Shown here: piece after piece, positions 45,196-54,129 of the stretch
Numbering within the stretch: position 1 is the stretch's first letter
How the letters are laid out: the number at the start of each line of letters is the position of its first letter
From: Sporocytophaga myxococcoides DSM 11118
GTDB lineage: Bacteria > Bacteroidota > Bacteroidia > Cytophagales > Cytophagaceae
Length of the DNA: 64,000 nt
Direction of reading: 5' to 3'
NCBI RefSeq assembly: GCF_000426725.1
Contig: NZ_AUFX01000003.1
Span: forward strand, 704,797 to 768,796
Position numbers and translations under genes: made by a program
The notes under the pieces: generated by a model
What the model was told of the DNA's origin: nothing
What the model saw: the letters and a program-made list of their open reading frames with translations, nothing else
Database searches by the model: none

Positions 45196-45208
45196 AAATC
45201 AGTCCTCT
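45183..45208. terminator. Bidirectional terminator between convergent genes
   Basis: AGAGGACT (about 45183-45190) pairs with AGTCCTCT (about 45201-45208), followed by eight T. It serves the DUF4468 gene and overlaps the last codons of the photolyase gene on the other strand. Confidence 0.75.
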
Positions 45209-46599
45209 TTTTTTTGTGCTTTTTCCTTCAGCAGATTCACTTTTTCAACATAAGCCTTGGGATTTGTTTTTCTTTCGAGTCCTGAAGCTACCATAGTCCT
45301 GACAGTGCCATATATCGCTCGCTCTCCCCAAGGCCTGTCATGTAATCCGAATATCCAGCCTATATTTGCGTAAGATGCAGGATCCCTGCCATCCAGGAAA
45401 TATTTATTATTAAGAAAGACTAAATTTTTATATGCTTTCTCTGGAGTATCAGACCATTCCAGTATCTTTTTCCCCCAATACATTCTCATATAATTATGCA
45501 TGAAGCCTGTAACCCTCATTTCATCCATAGCCGCATTCCAGTATGGATCATGAGTCTTTGACGCTTCTAGCTGTTTTAAAGTATATCTGTGAGGACGTTC
45601 GTCTGCTTTGTGTTTCTCCAAAGTATTTTTAGCCCATTCCGGAAGAAAACTGTAGCGATCATAGTCGAAAGTGTAATAAACAAAATTAATGGATAACTCT
45701 CTTCTTATGAGCAACTCTTCAACATAGGAGTCTGCATTTTCATTTCTCGATTTATTTTTTTGGATTTCCAACAATATTTCGACAGGACTGATCTGACCAA
45801 AATGCAGATACATACTCATATGCGATATATCATCCGTATAAGGTTGATTCCTGTTTTTTACATATAAAGCAAGTTTCTTAACAATAAAATGGGTCAGTCT
45901 CTTTTTCGCTTCTGTTGGTCCCCCTTTAAAAAACTGGTCAACCTTGCCAATACTGGTATCTAACTTTAATGAGGCTAGCAATAAATCAATATTATTTAAT
46001 GATAAAGCATTTTTGAAATTTAGATCCAGTGATGAATGTTTCAATTCTACTTTATCTAAAGGCACTATGAAAAGACTAGCATGTAACCATATCTTTCTGC
46101 GGATAGTTCTGGCTGCAAATTCAGCTTTTGCACTTGCTATTTCCACAGGAACCACAGCATCAGACTCAACCTGAACAACCCTGCAGAATGCACTTTCCGA
46201 CAATTGTTTTCTCCATATTCTTTGATGCCTCAGATATCCCATATCACAGAAAACTAAAGCAGCATCTATTGCAAATTCCTGTGCAACCTCAGGAGGATTG
46301 CCTTTTTTCAGAATAAATTTTATCCTCCTTTTTGATAATAGACTTGCTGTATCCTTAAGTCCTTCAAGCATGAAATGATAATGACGAAGATTGGCCTCAG
46401 GATAATCATCCATTAACCCGAAAACCACTAATAACGGTAGCTCTAATTCGTTCGCCTTCAGGGCTGCATATTCAAGGGCATGATTATAATCAACTCTTTG
46501 AGATTGTTGCATCCAGTAAAGAACATACTTTCCCTTTTCCGAGACAGGTTTATCATTTAAAAGCTTTACTCTTTCCTTTTCTACTTTAATCCTTTTCAC
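45199..46599 (-). CDS. phrB: Class II deoxyribodipyrimidine photolyase
   Basis: A 466-residue light-driven DNA repair flavoprotein that reverses cyclobutane pyrimidine dimers. The N-terminal antenna domain opens with YVLYWMQQSQRVDYNHALEY (about 26-45), the class II hallmark. The C-terminal FAD-binding helical domain contains MYLHFGQISPVEIL (about 258-271), KTHDPYWNAAMDEMRVTGFM (about 352-371) and HNYMRMYWGKKILEWS (about 372-387). The end is DGRDPASYANIGWIFGLHDR (about 402-421), with the class II Asn-Asp region intact. Length is typical. It may share a transcript with the acylphosphatase and macro-domain genes just upstream on the same strand. Confidence 0.95.
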   Translation of the reverse strand: MKRIKVEKERVKLLNDKPVSEKGKYVLYWMQQSQRVDYNHALEYAALKANELELPLLVVFGLMDDYPEANLRHYHFMLEGLKDTASLLSKRRIKFILKKGNPPEVAQEFAIDAALVFCDMGYLRHQRIWRKQLSESAFCRVVQVESDAVVPVEIASAKAEFAARTIRRKIWLHASLFIVPLDKVELKHSSLDLNFKNALSLNNIDLLLASLKLDTSIGKVDQFFKGGPTEAKKRLTHFIVKKLALYVKNRNQPYTDDISHMSMYLHFGQISPVEILLEIQKNKSRNENADSYVEELLIRRELSINFVYYTFDYDRYSFLPEWAKNTLEKHKADERPHRYTLKQLEASKTHDPYWNAAMDEMRVTGFMHNYMRMYWGKKILEWSDTPEKAYKNLVFLNNKYFLDGRDPASYANIGWIFGLHDRPWGERAIYGTVRTMVASGLERKTNPKAYVEKVNLLKEKAQKKED

Positions 46600-46621
46600 T
46601 AAAAATACTTAAAAGTCATAA

Positions 46622-46891
46622 CTAATAATTAATATCAAAAGATGTAGAATCTCCAAGAGGAATTTCTTCTGTTTTTACTGATACTACATCTGCCATCATT
46701 GGCCCACGATTACACCATTTCAAAAACTTTTCCAGACTTTCATCCTCTCCCATTGCTTCTATTAATACATCTCCGTCAGGAAGATTTTTAGCAAATCCTA
46801 CTATATTCTGAGCCTTAGCTTCTGATCGAGCTGAAGCTCTGAAGAAAACACCCTGAACTTTCCCTGATATTAATATCCTTAAGTTTTTCAT
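46622..46891 (-). CDS. acyP: Acylphosphatase
   Basis: An 89-residue enzyme that hydrolyses acyl phosphates. The catalytic pair is present: Arg18 in [11 protein letters not shown] and Asn36 in [11 protein letters not shown]. The length and the beta-alpha-beta-beta-alpha-beta layout are canonical. Its start overlaps the stop of the upstream macro-domain gene by four bases, which indicates translational coupling. Confidence 0.95.
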   Translation of the reverse strand: MKNLRILISGKVQGVFFRASARSEAKAQNIVGFAKNLPDGDVLIEAMGEDESLEKFLKWCNRGPMMADVVSVKTEEIPLGDSTSFDINY

Positions 46892-47406
46892 AAGATTTCT
46901 TCAAGACTTTTCTTGTATAAATTAAACATTTCATCACTGAAACAAACAAAAATAACTTTTTCCGGAAAATTGTTTTGCTTCAGAAATTCAATTGTTGTTT
47001 TAATTGCTATTGAAGTTGCTTCTTCAAAGGGATACCTGTAAATACCCGTACTTATTGCAGGAAAAGCAATTGAACTGCAAGTATTCTTAACTGCTAAATT
47101 CAGAGAATTTTCATAGCAGCTTTTAAGCAAGGTCGGTTCATTATGTGTTCCTCCATTCCAAACCGGCCCTACAGTATGAATGACATATTTTGCAGGCAAA
47201 TTATATCCTTTAGTAATCTTAGCCTCACCGGTTTTACAACCATGAAGTAACCTGCATTCATGCAGCAATTCCTTTCCAGCTGCCCTGTGAATGGCGCCAT
47301 CTACACCTCCTCCACCCAGTAGTGAAGAATTAGCTGCATTCACAATAGCATCGACTTTTATCCTTGTTATATCTCCTTTTACAATTTCAATCTTTTCTTT
47401 TATCAT
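46888..47406 (-). CDS. Macro-domain O-acetyl-ADP-ribose deacetylase (YmdB-like)
   Basis: A 172-residue single macro domain of the MacroD/YmdB type that removes acetyl from O-acetyl-ADP-ribose or ADP-ribose from acidic residues. The binding motifs are [20 protein letters not shown] (about 10-29), [14 protein letters not shown] (about 30-43) and the phosphate loop [20 protein letters not shown] (about 111-130), all complete. It is coupled by ATGA overlap to acylphosphatase; both act on acylated or phosphorylated by-products. Confidence 0.95.
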   Translation of the reverse strand: MIKEKIEIVKGDITRIKVDAIVNAANSSLLGGGGVDGAIHRAAGKELLHECRLLHGCKTGEAKITKGYNLPAKYVIHTVGPVWNGGTHNEPTLLKSCYENSLNLAVKNTCSSIAFPAISTGIYRYPFEEATSIAIKTTIEFLKQNNFPEKVIFVCFSDEMFNLYKKSLEEIL

Positions 47407-47538
47407 ATGAACAAAATAAGCTTAACCCTTCAAGTAAATAAATTTAAGAAATAAAAAATGATGATGGATTTGTTTAGAATTTTAAAAGACTTAGTTAAAA
47501 GTATCAGTTTCTTGAATAATAAAAATGTAAATAATAAA

Positions 47539-47561
47539 AGAGGCTGGTCTACTCCCAGCCT
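47539..47561 (-). terminator. Terminator of the Hsp20-fold gene
   Basis: GAGGCTGG (47539-47546) pairs with CCAGCCTC (47554-47561), immediately beyond the stop codon of the minus-strand gene at 47566. Confidence 0.8.
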
Positions 47562-47565
47562 CATT

Positions 47566-47967
47566 TTATCTGAACTTTATGTCAATCATTCTATGCGCAT
47601 TTTCCTGGGGTGATTTGAAAGGAAGAAGAATACTTAATTCTTCATTTTCATAAACAGCTTCAATATTTTCAATGTCTACAAATGAGGGAACCTCAAAAGT
47701 CCTTATAAATAAAGGAAGCTTCACAAGGTCATCATCTTCAAAATCATCGAATCCTTCCAGCACTGTATAAATTGTTAGCTGATTAAAATCAAGCATAATG
47801 TGAAATGCTTCTGCAGACATTGAAGGAGACTTAATGGTAATAACAAAATTAAAATCAGTCTTGCTGAATTCAAAAGATGTCATGCTAGTTCCTCCATTTG
47901 CAGTATTAAGGTAATCTGTCTGCTTTAACAACCCCCTTAGTAATTCTCTGTTTTCCAAAAGATTCAT
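47566..47967 (-). CDS. Hsp20/alpha-crystallin-fold hypothetical protein
   Basis: A 133-residue protein from the ATG at 47967 (MNLLENRELLRGLLKQ). An upstream in-frame ATG at 48021 would add 18 residues (MIFIYKNYCSNKKKRGQT) in poor codon context. The core FNFVITIKSPSMSAEAFHIM, then RTFEVPSFVDIENIEAVYEN and EELSILLPFKSP, follows the beta-sandwich logic of small heat-shock proteins: P-x-x-VD-x-x-x-I-x-A-x-x-x-x-x-x-L-x-I-x-L-P. It lacks the usual C-terminal I-x-I. Possibly a divergent chaperone; moderately sure. Confidence 0.65.
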   Translation of the reverse strand: MNLLENRELLRGLLKQTDYLNTANGGTSMTSFEFSKTDFNFVITIKSPSMSAEAFHIMLDFNQLTIYTVLEGFDDFEDDDLVKLPLFIRTFEVPSFVDIENIEAVYENEELSILLPFKSPQENAHRMIDIKFR

Positions 47968-48125
47968 AGTCTGTCCTCTCTTCTTTTTATTAGAACAATA
48001 ATTCTTGTAAATAAATATCACTGTCTACAATCATTCCTTGGATATTCTTACCATAATTTAAAAAGTGGTATAAATAGAACAAAGGTGATTTTTTAACTGT
48101 TTTAAAAAAAAATACACGCATTACA

Positions 48126-48572
48126 ATGAAAGAAACGTTCGAGTTGGTTTCAGGAGTTAATTCTTTAATAAGAACCCTAAATGATAGATTTTCTTTTTTT
48201 AAGGAACTAATAAAGATGACGGAAAACAAGGCGTTTCAAAGCATTTCAAACCAAAACTGCGACCAAAGTAAAGCTCTTCAGAAAGAACTTGTGAAATATT
48301 CGGATGAGACTCCAGAAGAAGCAGGTACAAGCTTCTCTGGAGATTCCAAAAGATTCTGGATAAAACTAAAAGACAATATTACAGGCAGCAGTTTGAATAC
48401 TCTTTTTCAAGAGGCTGTGAAAATAGAAAAAAATACATTGAAAGAATATCAGGAAATATTGGCACTAAACCTTCCATCAGACCTGAAAGACTTAATATCC
48501 ACTCAATATTTTCAAATTGAAACAAACTACAAAGAGTTGATTTTACTTGAGAAGGAATATTCAGATGCTTGA
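48126..48572 (+). CDS. PA2169/DUF2383-type four-helix-bundle protein
   Basis: A 148-residue all-helical ferritin-like protein. LVSGVNSLIRTLNDRFSFFK (about 7-26), an ALQKELVKYSDE helix (about 50-61), a GTSFSGDSKRFWIKLKDNIT turn (about 67-86) and an EKNTLKEYQEIL helix (about 100-111) match DUF2383/PA2169, a family found near stress genes. Function unknown. The neighbouring gene on the other strand is also stress-like. Confidence 0.8.
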   Translation: MKETFELVSGVNSLIRTLNDRFSFFKELIKMTENKAFQSISNQNCDQSKALQKELVKYSDETPEEAGTSFSGDSKRFWIKLKDNITGSSLNTLFQEAVKIEKNTLKEYQEILALNLPSDLKDLISTQYFQIETNYKELILLEKEYSDA

Positions 48573-48652
48573 ATAAACTGAAAGCCGGTTTAACATTTTT
48601 TTGATATAAAAGTTCTTTAAATTAATTAGCCAACAATTTGGAGGACCTGTCG

Positions 48653-49423
48653 ATGAAACAATTGAACTTTTTGTTGATTTTTATTTTCACACTTCAGTTA
48701 CAAACTGGAATTTGTCAGACAAATGATAGCATAAATCCTGAGATTACTAAAATAAATGAACTGAAAATTAATCAAAAAAAGAAGTGGTATAAATCAAGAG
48801 TATTTAAAGCTGCCATTGCTCCTACAGTTCTTATTGGTCTTGGGGTTTCCACCATTCAGAATCATGGATTCTATAGCAGTTATGATGCAAGGAATGATAT
48901 ACAAAAGTTATTTCCCTCATTTCGAACAAGAGTTGATGATTATCTTATTTTTGCGCCTTATGCAGAGCTTGTAGTTTTGAACCTTTTAAAAATCAAATGT
49001 CAGAACGATTTTATCAATACAGCTATATTAATCGTGAAGACTGAGTTGATTATGACAGCTATTACATTTCCGCTTAAAAATATCACTCATATCCAAAGGC
49101 CGGACAGTTCGGATTGGAAATCATTTCCATCCGGGCATACAGCCCAGGCGTTCGCCGCGGCAACTATTGTGCATAAAGAATTCAGATACAAAAGTCAATG
49201 GTATGGAGTTGGCGCTTATACCATAGCGACAGCTGTAGGATTTTTCCGGATGGCCAATAATAAGCATTGGATGTCCGATGTTCTTGCTGGTGCGGGGTTT
49301 GGAATCCTTTCAGCCCAAATTGCTTACCTTACCCATAGAAACAGGTGGGGAAGAAAAACACAATGCCTTATGCCATCATATTATAATGGAGCGATGGGCG
49401 TATCTTACCATTTGACATTCTAG
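48653..49423 (+). CDS. PAP2-superfamily membrane phosphatase
   Basis: A 256-residue protein from the ATG at 48653. A rare strong Shine-Dalgarno (GGAGG at 48640-48644) is 8 bases upstream and favours this start over an in-frame TTG at 48638. After an N-terminal signal-like helix come the three PAP2 motifs: KNITHIQRP (K-x6-RP), FPSGHTAQA (P-S-G-H) and FRMANNKHWMSDVLAG (R-x5-H-x3-D). It dephosphorylates lipid pyrophosphates or phosphatidates at the membrane or periplasm. Four-base convergent overlap with the YihY gene. Confidence 0.9.
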   Translation: MKQLNFLLIFIFTLQLQTGICQTNDSINPEITKINELKINQKKKWYKSRVFKAAIAPTVLIGLGVSTIQNHGFYSSYDARNDIQKLFPSFRTRVDDYLIFAPYAELVVLNLLKIKCQNDFINTAILIVKTELIMTAITFPLKNITHIQRPDSSDWKSFPSGHTAQAFAAATIVHKEFRYKSQWYGVGAYTIATAVGFFRMANNKHWMSDVLAGAGFGILSAQIAYLTHRNRWGRKTQCLMPSYYNGAMGVSYHLTF

Positions 49424-50340
49424 GAGTTACTGTATTTCTCTTTATAGAAGTCTTCCATCTTCATAGCATATTTGGAATACTTAATGGAGTATCCATATTT
49501 TTTTGCATAAACGTGGGTAAATTCAGCTCCAAAGAATAAAATAAGTGAAGAATAAGAAACCCATATCATTATTAATATCAAAGATCCGGCAGCACCATAA
49601 GCTGATGCTGGATTCATATGAACAAAATAAAATCCCATTGCAAGTTTTCCAATAACAAATAGGAAGGATGTTAAGGCTGCCCCAAACCATACGCTACCCC
49701 AGGCTATTTTTACATCAGGAAGATATTTATAGATAATGGCAAACAACAAAGTAATGATACCAAAAGACACAAGGAAGTTTATAATAAAAAACCACGAAAC
49801 TATATAATAGGGTAAGTGCTCGTTGAGCCAAGAACTGAAAGCATTGAGAGCCGTAGTGATCAATATAAAAGCAAACATCAAGACACCAATAAAAATTATT
49901 ATAGCAAATGAAGTAACCCTACTCATGATATATTTTAATATTCCGCTTTTAGGATTAACCCTTACCTCCCATACTTTATTAATTGATTTCTGAAGCGCAA
50001 TAAACACACCTGTAGCTCCAAAAATCAAAGTCCCCAAGCCAACAAAAGCCGTAAATCTTGAGCTTGCTTTTAAGCTGGCATTGGCTACAATTCCCTGTAT
50101 TATGCTTCCAGCCTCTGCCCCAAGCACTTTACCGACTTCAAGGGCAATTTTGCCTTCTACTGCGTCTTTTCCATAAATAACTCCTGCTGTATTAATAACA
50201 ATTAACAACAAGGCAGGTAAGGATAAAATAGCATAATAAGCAACAGATGCGCTCATTTCAAAGGGATCATCCTTTATCCATTCTTTATAAGTCTGTGAAA
50301 AAAGATACAATATATCTTTGGCAACTTTTTTAAACTTCAT
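49420..50340 (-). CDS. YihY/BrkB-family membrane protein
   Basis: A 306-residue integral membrane protein with six predicted helices (about 33-55, 95-120, 145-170, 185-215, 220-245 and 255-280). It carries the YihY signature DDPFEMSASVAYYAILSLPA near the start and AYGAAGSLILIMIWVSYSSL near the end. The family was once called RNase BN in error. The function is not established; transport is suspected. Confidence 0.92.
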   Translation of the reverse strand: MKFKKVAKDILYLFSQTYKEWIKDDPFEMSASVAYYAILSLPALLLIVINTAGVIYGKDAVEGKIALEVGKVLGAEAGSIIQGIVANASLKASSRFTAFVGLGTLIFGATGVFIALQKSINKVWEVRVNPKSGILKYIMSRVTSFAIIIFIGVLMFAFILITTALNAFSSWLNEHLPYYIVSWFFIINFLVSFGIITLLFAIIYKYLPDVKIAWGSVWFGAALTSFLFVIGKLAMGFYFVHMNPASAYGAAGSLILIMIWVSYSSLILFFGAEFTHVYAKKYGYSIKYSKYAMKMEDFYKEKYSNS

Positions 50341-50412
50341 TAGGAAACTTTTAACAAGGCAAGAAAATTAAAAAAAATCTACCACAAAAATGACTTATTA
50401 TAAAAAGAAAAA

Positions 50413-50435
50413 AGAGTAGGAAGATTTCCTACTCT
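50413..50435 (-). terminator. Terminator overlapping the end of the hypothetical gene at 50429
   Basis: AGAGTAGGAA (50413-50422) pairs with TTCCTACTCT (50426-50435), followed on the minus strand by TTTTTTC. Confidence 0.8.
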
Positions 50436-50914
50436 ATCAATACTTTCTCTTTTTCCTCTTCAACTAAAACGCTTTCCGCATCTTTAATATTTATCTCTTT
50501 TAGAAGCTCTTCTTCCAATATAGAAGCCCAGGTGTTCAGATATAAAATTACATCTTCCCTTTTGTCTCTTTTCAAATAAACATTCTCTCCCATTCTCATC
50601 AATATCCTTCTGTCAGTAAGATTTTCCAGATTTGCAAAATCATCCAGAATCAGACCTGCATCTAGCATTACAGCTATGACTTCATCAATTTCATAACCAC
50701 TTTCCTTTCTGAATAAACGAGATAGCATGTCCCAGTCACCGTGCTTCTTTATGCCAAACTTCGTGATTTGCTTTTTATCTAACCCTGTGAGAATCTGCGC
50801 CAAATTACCACAGTTGCATGATCCAATATCTTTCCAGTTATAATTGGTTTTATTTCCAATCTGTTTTGCTGCAGTCCTAAGGGCTTCGATTAATCTTAAA
50901 CTAGGTCTAGCCAT
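50429..50914 (-). CDS. Conserved hypothetical protein
   Basis: A 161-residue cytoplasmic protein from ATG 50914 (MARPSLRLIEALRTAAKQIG). An extension to 50959 has a poor start and a membrane-like lead, so I reject it. It has a Cys-rich GSCNCGNLAQILTG motif (about 30-43) and a leucine-rich middle (FANLENLTDRRILMRMGENV). The C-terminus is acidic. I recall similar unannotated proteins in Cytophagales but no function. It is transcribed alone. Confidence 0.72.
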   Translation of the reverse strand: MARPSLRLIEALRTAAKQIGNKTNYNWKDIGSCNCGNLAQILTGLDKKQITKFGIKKHGDWDMLSRLFRKESGYEIDEVIAVMLDAGLILDDFANLENLTDRRILMRMGENVYLKRDKREDVILYLNTWASILEEELLKEINIKDAESVLVEEEKEKVLIE

Positions 50915-51019
50915 AACTTTAATGTTTTTAATGGAACATCTGATTATATAAATAAGCAATTTTTGCCTAATTATGTTTCAGATCCGGCAAACCTTTGTTT
51001 TGAAATCTATCTTACTCGC

Positions 51020-51433
51020 TTAGTTGGATGAAGTTGCTGGTTTTAAGTTTAATATGCTAAGGACTTTCTCTTCCGTAAGGGGCTTAATAAAGTAATTAGA
51101 TATACCAAACTCATTTTTTAATCGCTCTTCGTCCCTCGGGTTATTCGATGAAGAAAGAACAACTATTTTTACATTATTTTTATTTTCAAAAATTAGCTTG
51201 TCAAAAGACTCGAGAAACTCATATCCATCAATTACAGGCATATTGAGATCCAATAAAATAAGTTCAGGACAAATGCCCTTTTCATCATAGATAGTAATAT
51301 ACTTTAATCCATCGATGCCATTTTTAACCACTTTAATTTCGCTCGCAACTCCCATTCTTTTCAATAAAGTTTCATTTATGAAATTGCTAATCTCATCGTC
51401 ATCGATTAGTAATATGCAATTGATTTTTTTCAT
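51020..51433 (-). CDS. Single-domain response regulator
   Basis: A 137-residue CheY-like receiver with no output domain. The acidic pocket is Asp11-Asp13, the phospho-acceptor Asp62 (LILLDLNMP), the switch Ser94-Ser96 (VVLSSSNNP) and the invariant Lys117 (FIKPL). Together these are a complete phosphorylation site. The CILLIDDDEISNFINETLLK start is typical of Bacteroidota regulators that follow hybrid kinases. No kinase is adjacent, so its partner is elsewhere. Confidence 0.93.
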   Translation of the reverse strand: MKKINCILLIDDDEISNFINETLLKRMGVASEIKVVKNGIDGLKYITIYDEKGICPELILLDLNMPVIDGYEFLESFDKLIFENKNNVKIVVLSSSNNPRDEERLKNEFGISNYFIKPLTEEKVLSILNLKPATSSN

Positions 51434-51580
51434 ACAATTTTAAAAAGTAGTATAGATAATTGTTTTGTGGTTAAAAGGTTTGAAAACTTTATTGACAGAG
51501 GCAAAATAAAAGTTCTGCGGCAAGAACAGTTATTAATTACCTTTACGCACGTTTTGTAATTTTAAAGAAAAATACATAGA

Positions 51581-52465
51581 ATGATCGAAGTCTCAAAAAA
51601 AACTTCTGTTCCCGGTCAAAAAATCATTATTGGAAGTCTCTTTTCAAACCTTTTTTTAGGTATCCTAAAGCTGTTAACAGGTATATTCGGAAATTCTTTT
51701 GCTCTCATTGCTGATTCCATTGAGTCTTTTTCTGATGTAATCAGTTCTGTTATTCTCTTCGTAGGATTAAAAGTTTCAGTTAAGGAACGTGATGAAAATC
51801 ATCCATATGGGCATGGAAAAGCTGAACCAATTGCATCCATTATTCTTACCTTCTTACTCTTTGCTGCTGCGATATTTATAATTACAGAAAGTATCTACAA
51901 TATTCGCACTCCTCATAAGGCTCCGGCTTCTTTTACGCTGATTTTACTTGGTGCTATTATATTTGTAAAAGAAATTCTATTCAGATTTGTCAATAGAGCC
52001 GGAGAAACTCATCAAAGCTCTGCAATGAAAGCAGAAGCCTGGCATCACAGGAGTGATGCTTTATCTTCTCTAGCGGCATTCATTGGCATCACAATCGCCC
52101 TCATTGGAGGAGAAGGTTATGAAAGTGCTGATGACTGGGCAGCACTCGCAGCTTCAGGCTTAGTCATTTATAATGCATGGTCAATTATGAAATCTGCATT
52201 AGACGAATTAATGGATGTAGCCCCAGACCCTTCAGTAGCAGAACAGGTAAAAAATATTGCCAGAAAAGTTCCTGGAGTAGTTGAGCTTGATAAATGTCTG
52301 GTAAGAAAAATGGGATTTGACTTCTATGTCGACCTTCATGTAATGGTCAATGGAGACATTTCAGTTAAAGAAGGCCATAAACTTGCTCATGATGTGAAAA
52401 ATCAATTATTAAAAGACCTTCCCAAAGTTAAGGATGTGCTTATTCATATTGAACCAGCGGATTAA
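51581..52465 (+). CDS. Cation diffusion facilitator, FieF-like branch
   Basis: A 294-residue CDF transporter with six helices (about 15-200) and a C-terminal metal-binding domain (about 205-290). The transport site differs from the CzcD-type gene at 41072: TM2 has ADSIESFSDVISS (E-x3-D) and TM5 has AEAWHHRSDALSS (H-x3-D). There is no histidine-rich tail. VRKMGFDFYVDLHVMVNGDI lies in the C-terminal domain. Substrate could be Fe(II), Zn or Mn; the E/D + H/D site argues for a less Zn-selective pump. Terminator at 52518. Confidence 0.9.
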   Translation: MIEVSKKTSVPGQKIIIGSLFSNLFLGILKLLTGIFGNSFALIADSIESFSDVISSVILFVGLKVSVKERDENHPYGHGKAEPIASIILTFLLFAAAIFIITESIYNIRTPHKAPASFTLILLGAIIFVKEILFRFVNRAGETHQSSAMKAEAWHHRSDALSSLAAFIGITIALIGGEGYESADDWAALAASGLVIYNAWSIMKSALDELMDVAPDPSVAEQVKNIARKVPGVVELDKCLVRKMGFDFYVDLHVMVNGDISVKEGHKLAHDVKNQLLKDLPKVKDVLIHIEPAD

Positions 52466-52517
52466 TAAGTTTTAAGTTCTTACAACTTATCACTTACTAC
52501 TTAATACTAGAAAAAAA

Positions 52518-52539
52518 GCCGGCATAGAGGGATGCCGGC
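52518..52539 (+). terminator. Terminator of the second CDF gene
   Basis: GCCGGCAT (52518-52525) pairs with ATGCCGGC (52532-52539), flanked by A and T runs. Confidence 0.85.
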
Positions 52540-52699
52540 CTTATAGAGGGTATTGGTGGGATAAGCCATTGGCTTATTGTGCTTCAAAGTAACTTAGAAA
52601 TTCTGAAGCAATTCTGAACTTCCCAACTAACACAACAAACTACTAATCAGAATATTAATTATAAAAATTTATTTTTTCGGGATAAAAGCTTATTATTTT

Positions 52700-52707
52700 T
52701 ATCTTTG
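52700..52707 (+). promoter_or_regulatory. Predicted -7 box of purB
   Basis: TATCTTTG is a good match to the Bacteroidota -7 consensus. It lies 18 bases upstream of the start codon, which implies a very short leader. Confidence 0.55.
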
Positions 52708-52724
52708 CTGTTTATTTTGAAAAA

Positions 52725-54080
52725 ATGGAATTAAACGCATTGACAGCGATCTCGCCTATTGATGGCAGATACAGAAATCAGGTTAAAAATCTAGCTCCTT
52801 ATTATTCAGAATTCGGCTTAATCAAATACAGAATTCAAGTTGAAATAGAATATTTTATTGCGCTGGCAGAATTGCCCCTTCCAGGGCTTGAATCCTTTAG
52901 CAAAAGCCTATACCCTTCTCTTAGGAATATTTATTTAAATTTCACTGAAAAGCAAGCTCAGGAAATTAAGGAAATAGAAAAGAAAACCAACCATGATGTC
53001 AAAGCTGTTGAGTATTTCATAAAAACTGCTTTTGATAACTTAAATATTTCTCAGTACAGCGAATTTATTCACTTCGGATTAACTTCCCAGGACATCAACA
53101 ATACAGCTATTCCAATGCTGTTAAAAGATTCTGTTCAGGAAGAAATATTACCACTGATTTATCTACTTCAAAATTCATTAATAGGAATTGCAAAAGAATG
53201 GAAAGGAATTGCTATGCTTGCCAAAACACATGGCCAGCCCGCTTCTCCAACCACTCTCGGGAAAGAATTGATGGTATTTGTAGAAAGAGTTAACAATCAA
53301 CTTGAGTTATTAAAGAATATTCCATATTCTGCAAAGTTCGGTGGGGCAACTGGAAACTTTAATGCTCATTTTTCTGCATATCCGGAAATAGACTGGATAC
53401 AATTCGCTAATGAGTTTCTCAACACTCAGCTTGGATTACACAGAAGTCAGTTCACTACTCAGATAGAACACTATGACAACCTAGCTGCTCTGTTTGATAA
53501 CCTAAAAAGAATCAACACGATTCTTATAGATCTTGACAGAGATATGTGGCAATACATTTCAATGGAATACTTTAAACAGAAAATAAAGGAAGGTGAGATC
53601 GGCTCATCTGCTATGCCACATAAAGTAAACCCCATAGATTTTGAAAATTCAGAAGGTAATCTTGGTATTGCAAATGCTATATTTGAACATCTCTCTTCTA
53701 AACTTCCTATTTCAAGGCTTCAAAGAGATCTAACAGATTCTACTGTGCTAAGAAATGTAGGTGTGCCGATTGCACACATGTATATTGCTATTAAATCTTT
53801 ATTAAAAGGGCTTGAAAAAATTGAGCTTAATAAAGCTGCGATCGATAGAGATCTTGAAAACAATTGGGTTGTTATTGCAGAAGGAATTCAAACGATTTTA
53901 AGAAGAGTAGGATATCCAAAACCTTACGAAGCTTTAAAGGACTTGACCAGACAAAACAAGAAAATAACCCGGGAAATCTTCGAAGCATTTATTGAAACAC
54001 TTAATGTTTCTGCTTCAGTAAAAGCTGAGTTAAAAACTCTTACTCCTTATACCTATACAGGAGTTAAATTTGAATATTAA
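52725..54080 (+). CDS. purB: Adenylosuccinate lyase
   Basis: A 451-residue fumarase-superfamily enzyme. It acts twice in purine synthesis: SAICAR to AICAR, and adenylosuccinate to AMP. The opening LNALTAISPIDGRYRNQV is that of the E. coli-type enzyme. The superfamily signature GSSAMPHKVNPIDFENSEGN (about 297-316) with its catalytic serine loop is intact, as are TSQDINNTA (about 123-131) and AKTHGQPASPTTLGKEL (about 166-182). Length is typical. Terminator hairpin shared with the convergent gene. Confidence 0.96.
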   Translation: MELNALTAISPIDGRYRNQVKNLAPYYSEFGLIKYRIQVEIEYFIALAELPLPGLESFSKSLYPSLRNIYLNFTEKQAQEIKEIEKKTNHDVKAVEYFIKTAFDNLNISQYSEFIHFGLTSQDINNTAIPMLLKDSVQEEILPLIYLLQNSLIGIAKEWKGIAMLAKTHGQPASPTTLGKELMVFVERVNNQLELLKNIPYSAKFGGATGNFNAHFSAYPEIDWIQFANEFLNTQLGLHRSQFTTQIEHYDNLAALFDNLKRINTILIDLDRDMWQYISMEYFKQKIKEGEIGSSAMPHKVNPIDFENSEGNLGIANAIFEHLSSKLPISRLQRDLTDSTVLRNVGVPIAHMYIAIKSLLKGLEKIELNKAAIDRDLENNWVVIAEGIQTILRRVGYPKPYEALKDLTRQNKKITREIFEAFIETLNVSASVKAELKTLTPYTYTGVKFEY

Positions 54081-54092
54081 AATAGTTTATTG

Positions 54093-54129
54093 CTGGTAGA
54101 AGCAGAATATATTACCCTGCTTCTACCAG
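54093..54129. terminator. Bidirectional terminator between purB and the debranching-like gene
   Basis: CTGGTAGAAGCAG (54093-54105) pairs with CTGCTTCTACCAG (54117-54129). It begins 12 bases after purB and overlaps the final codons of the convergent gene. Confidence 0.85.
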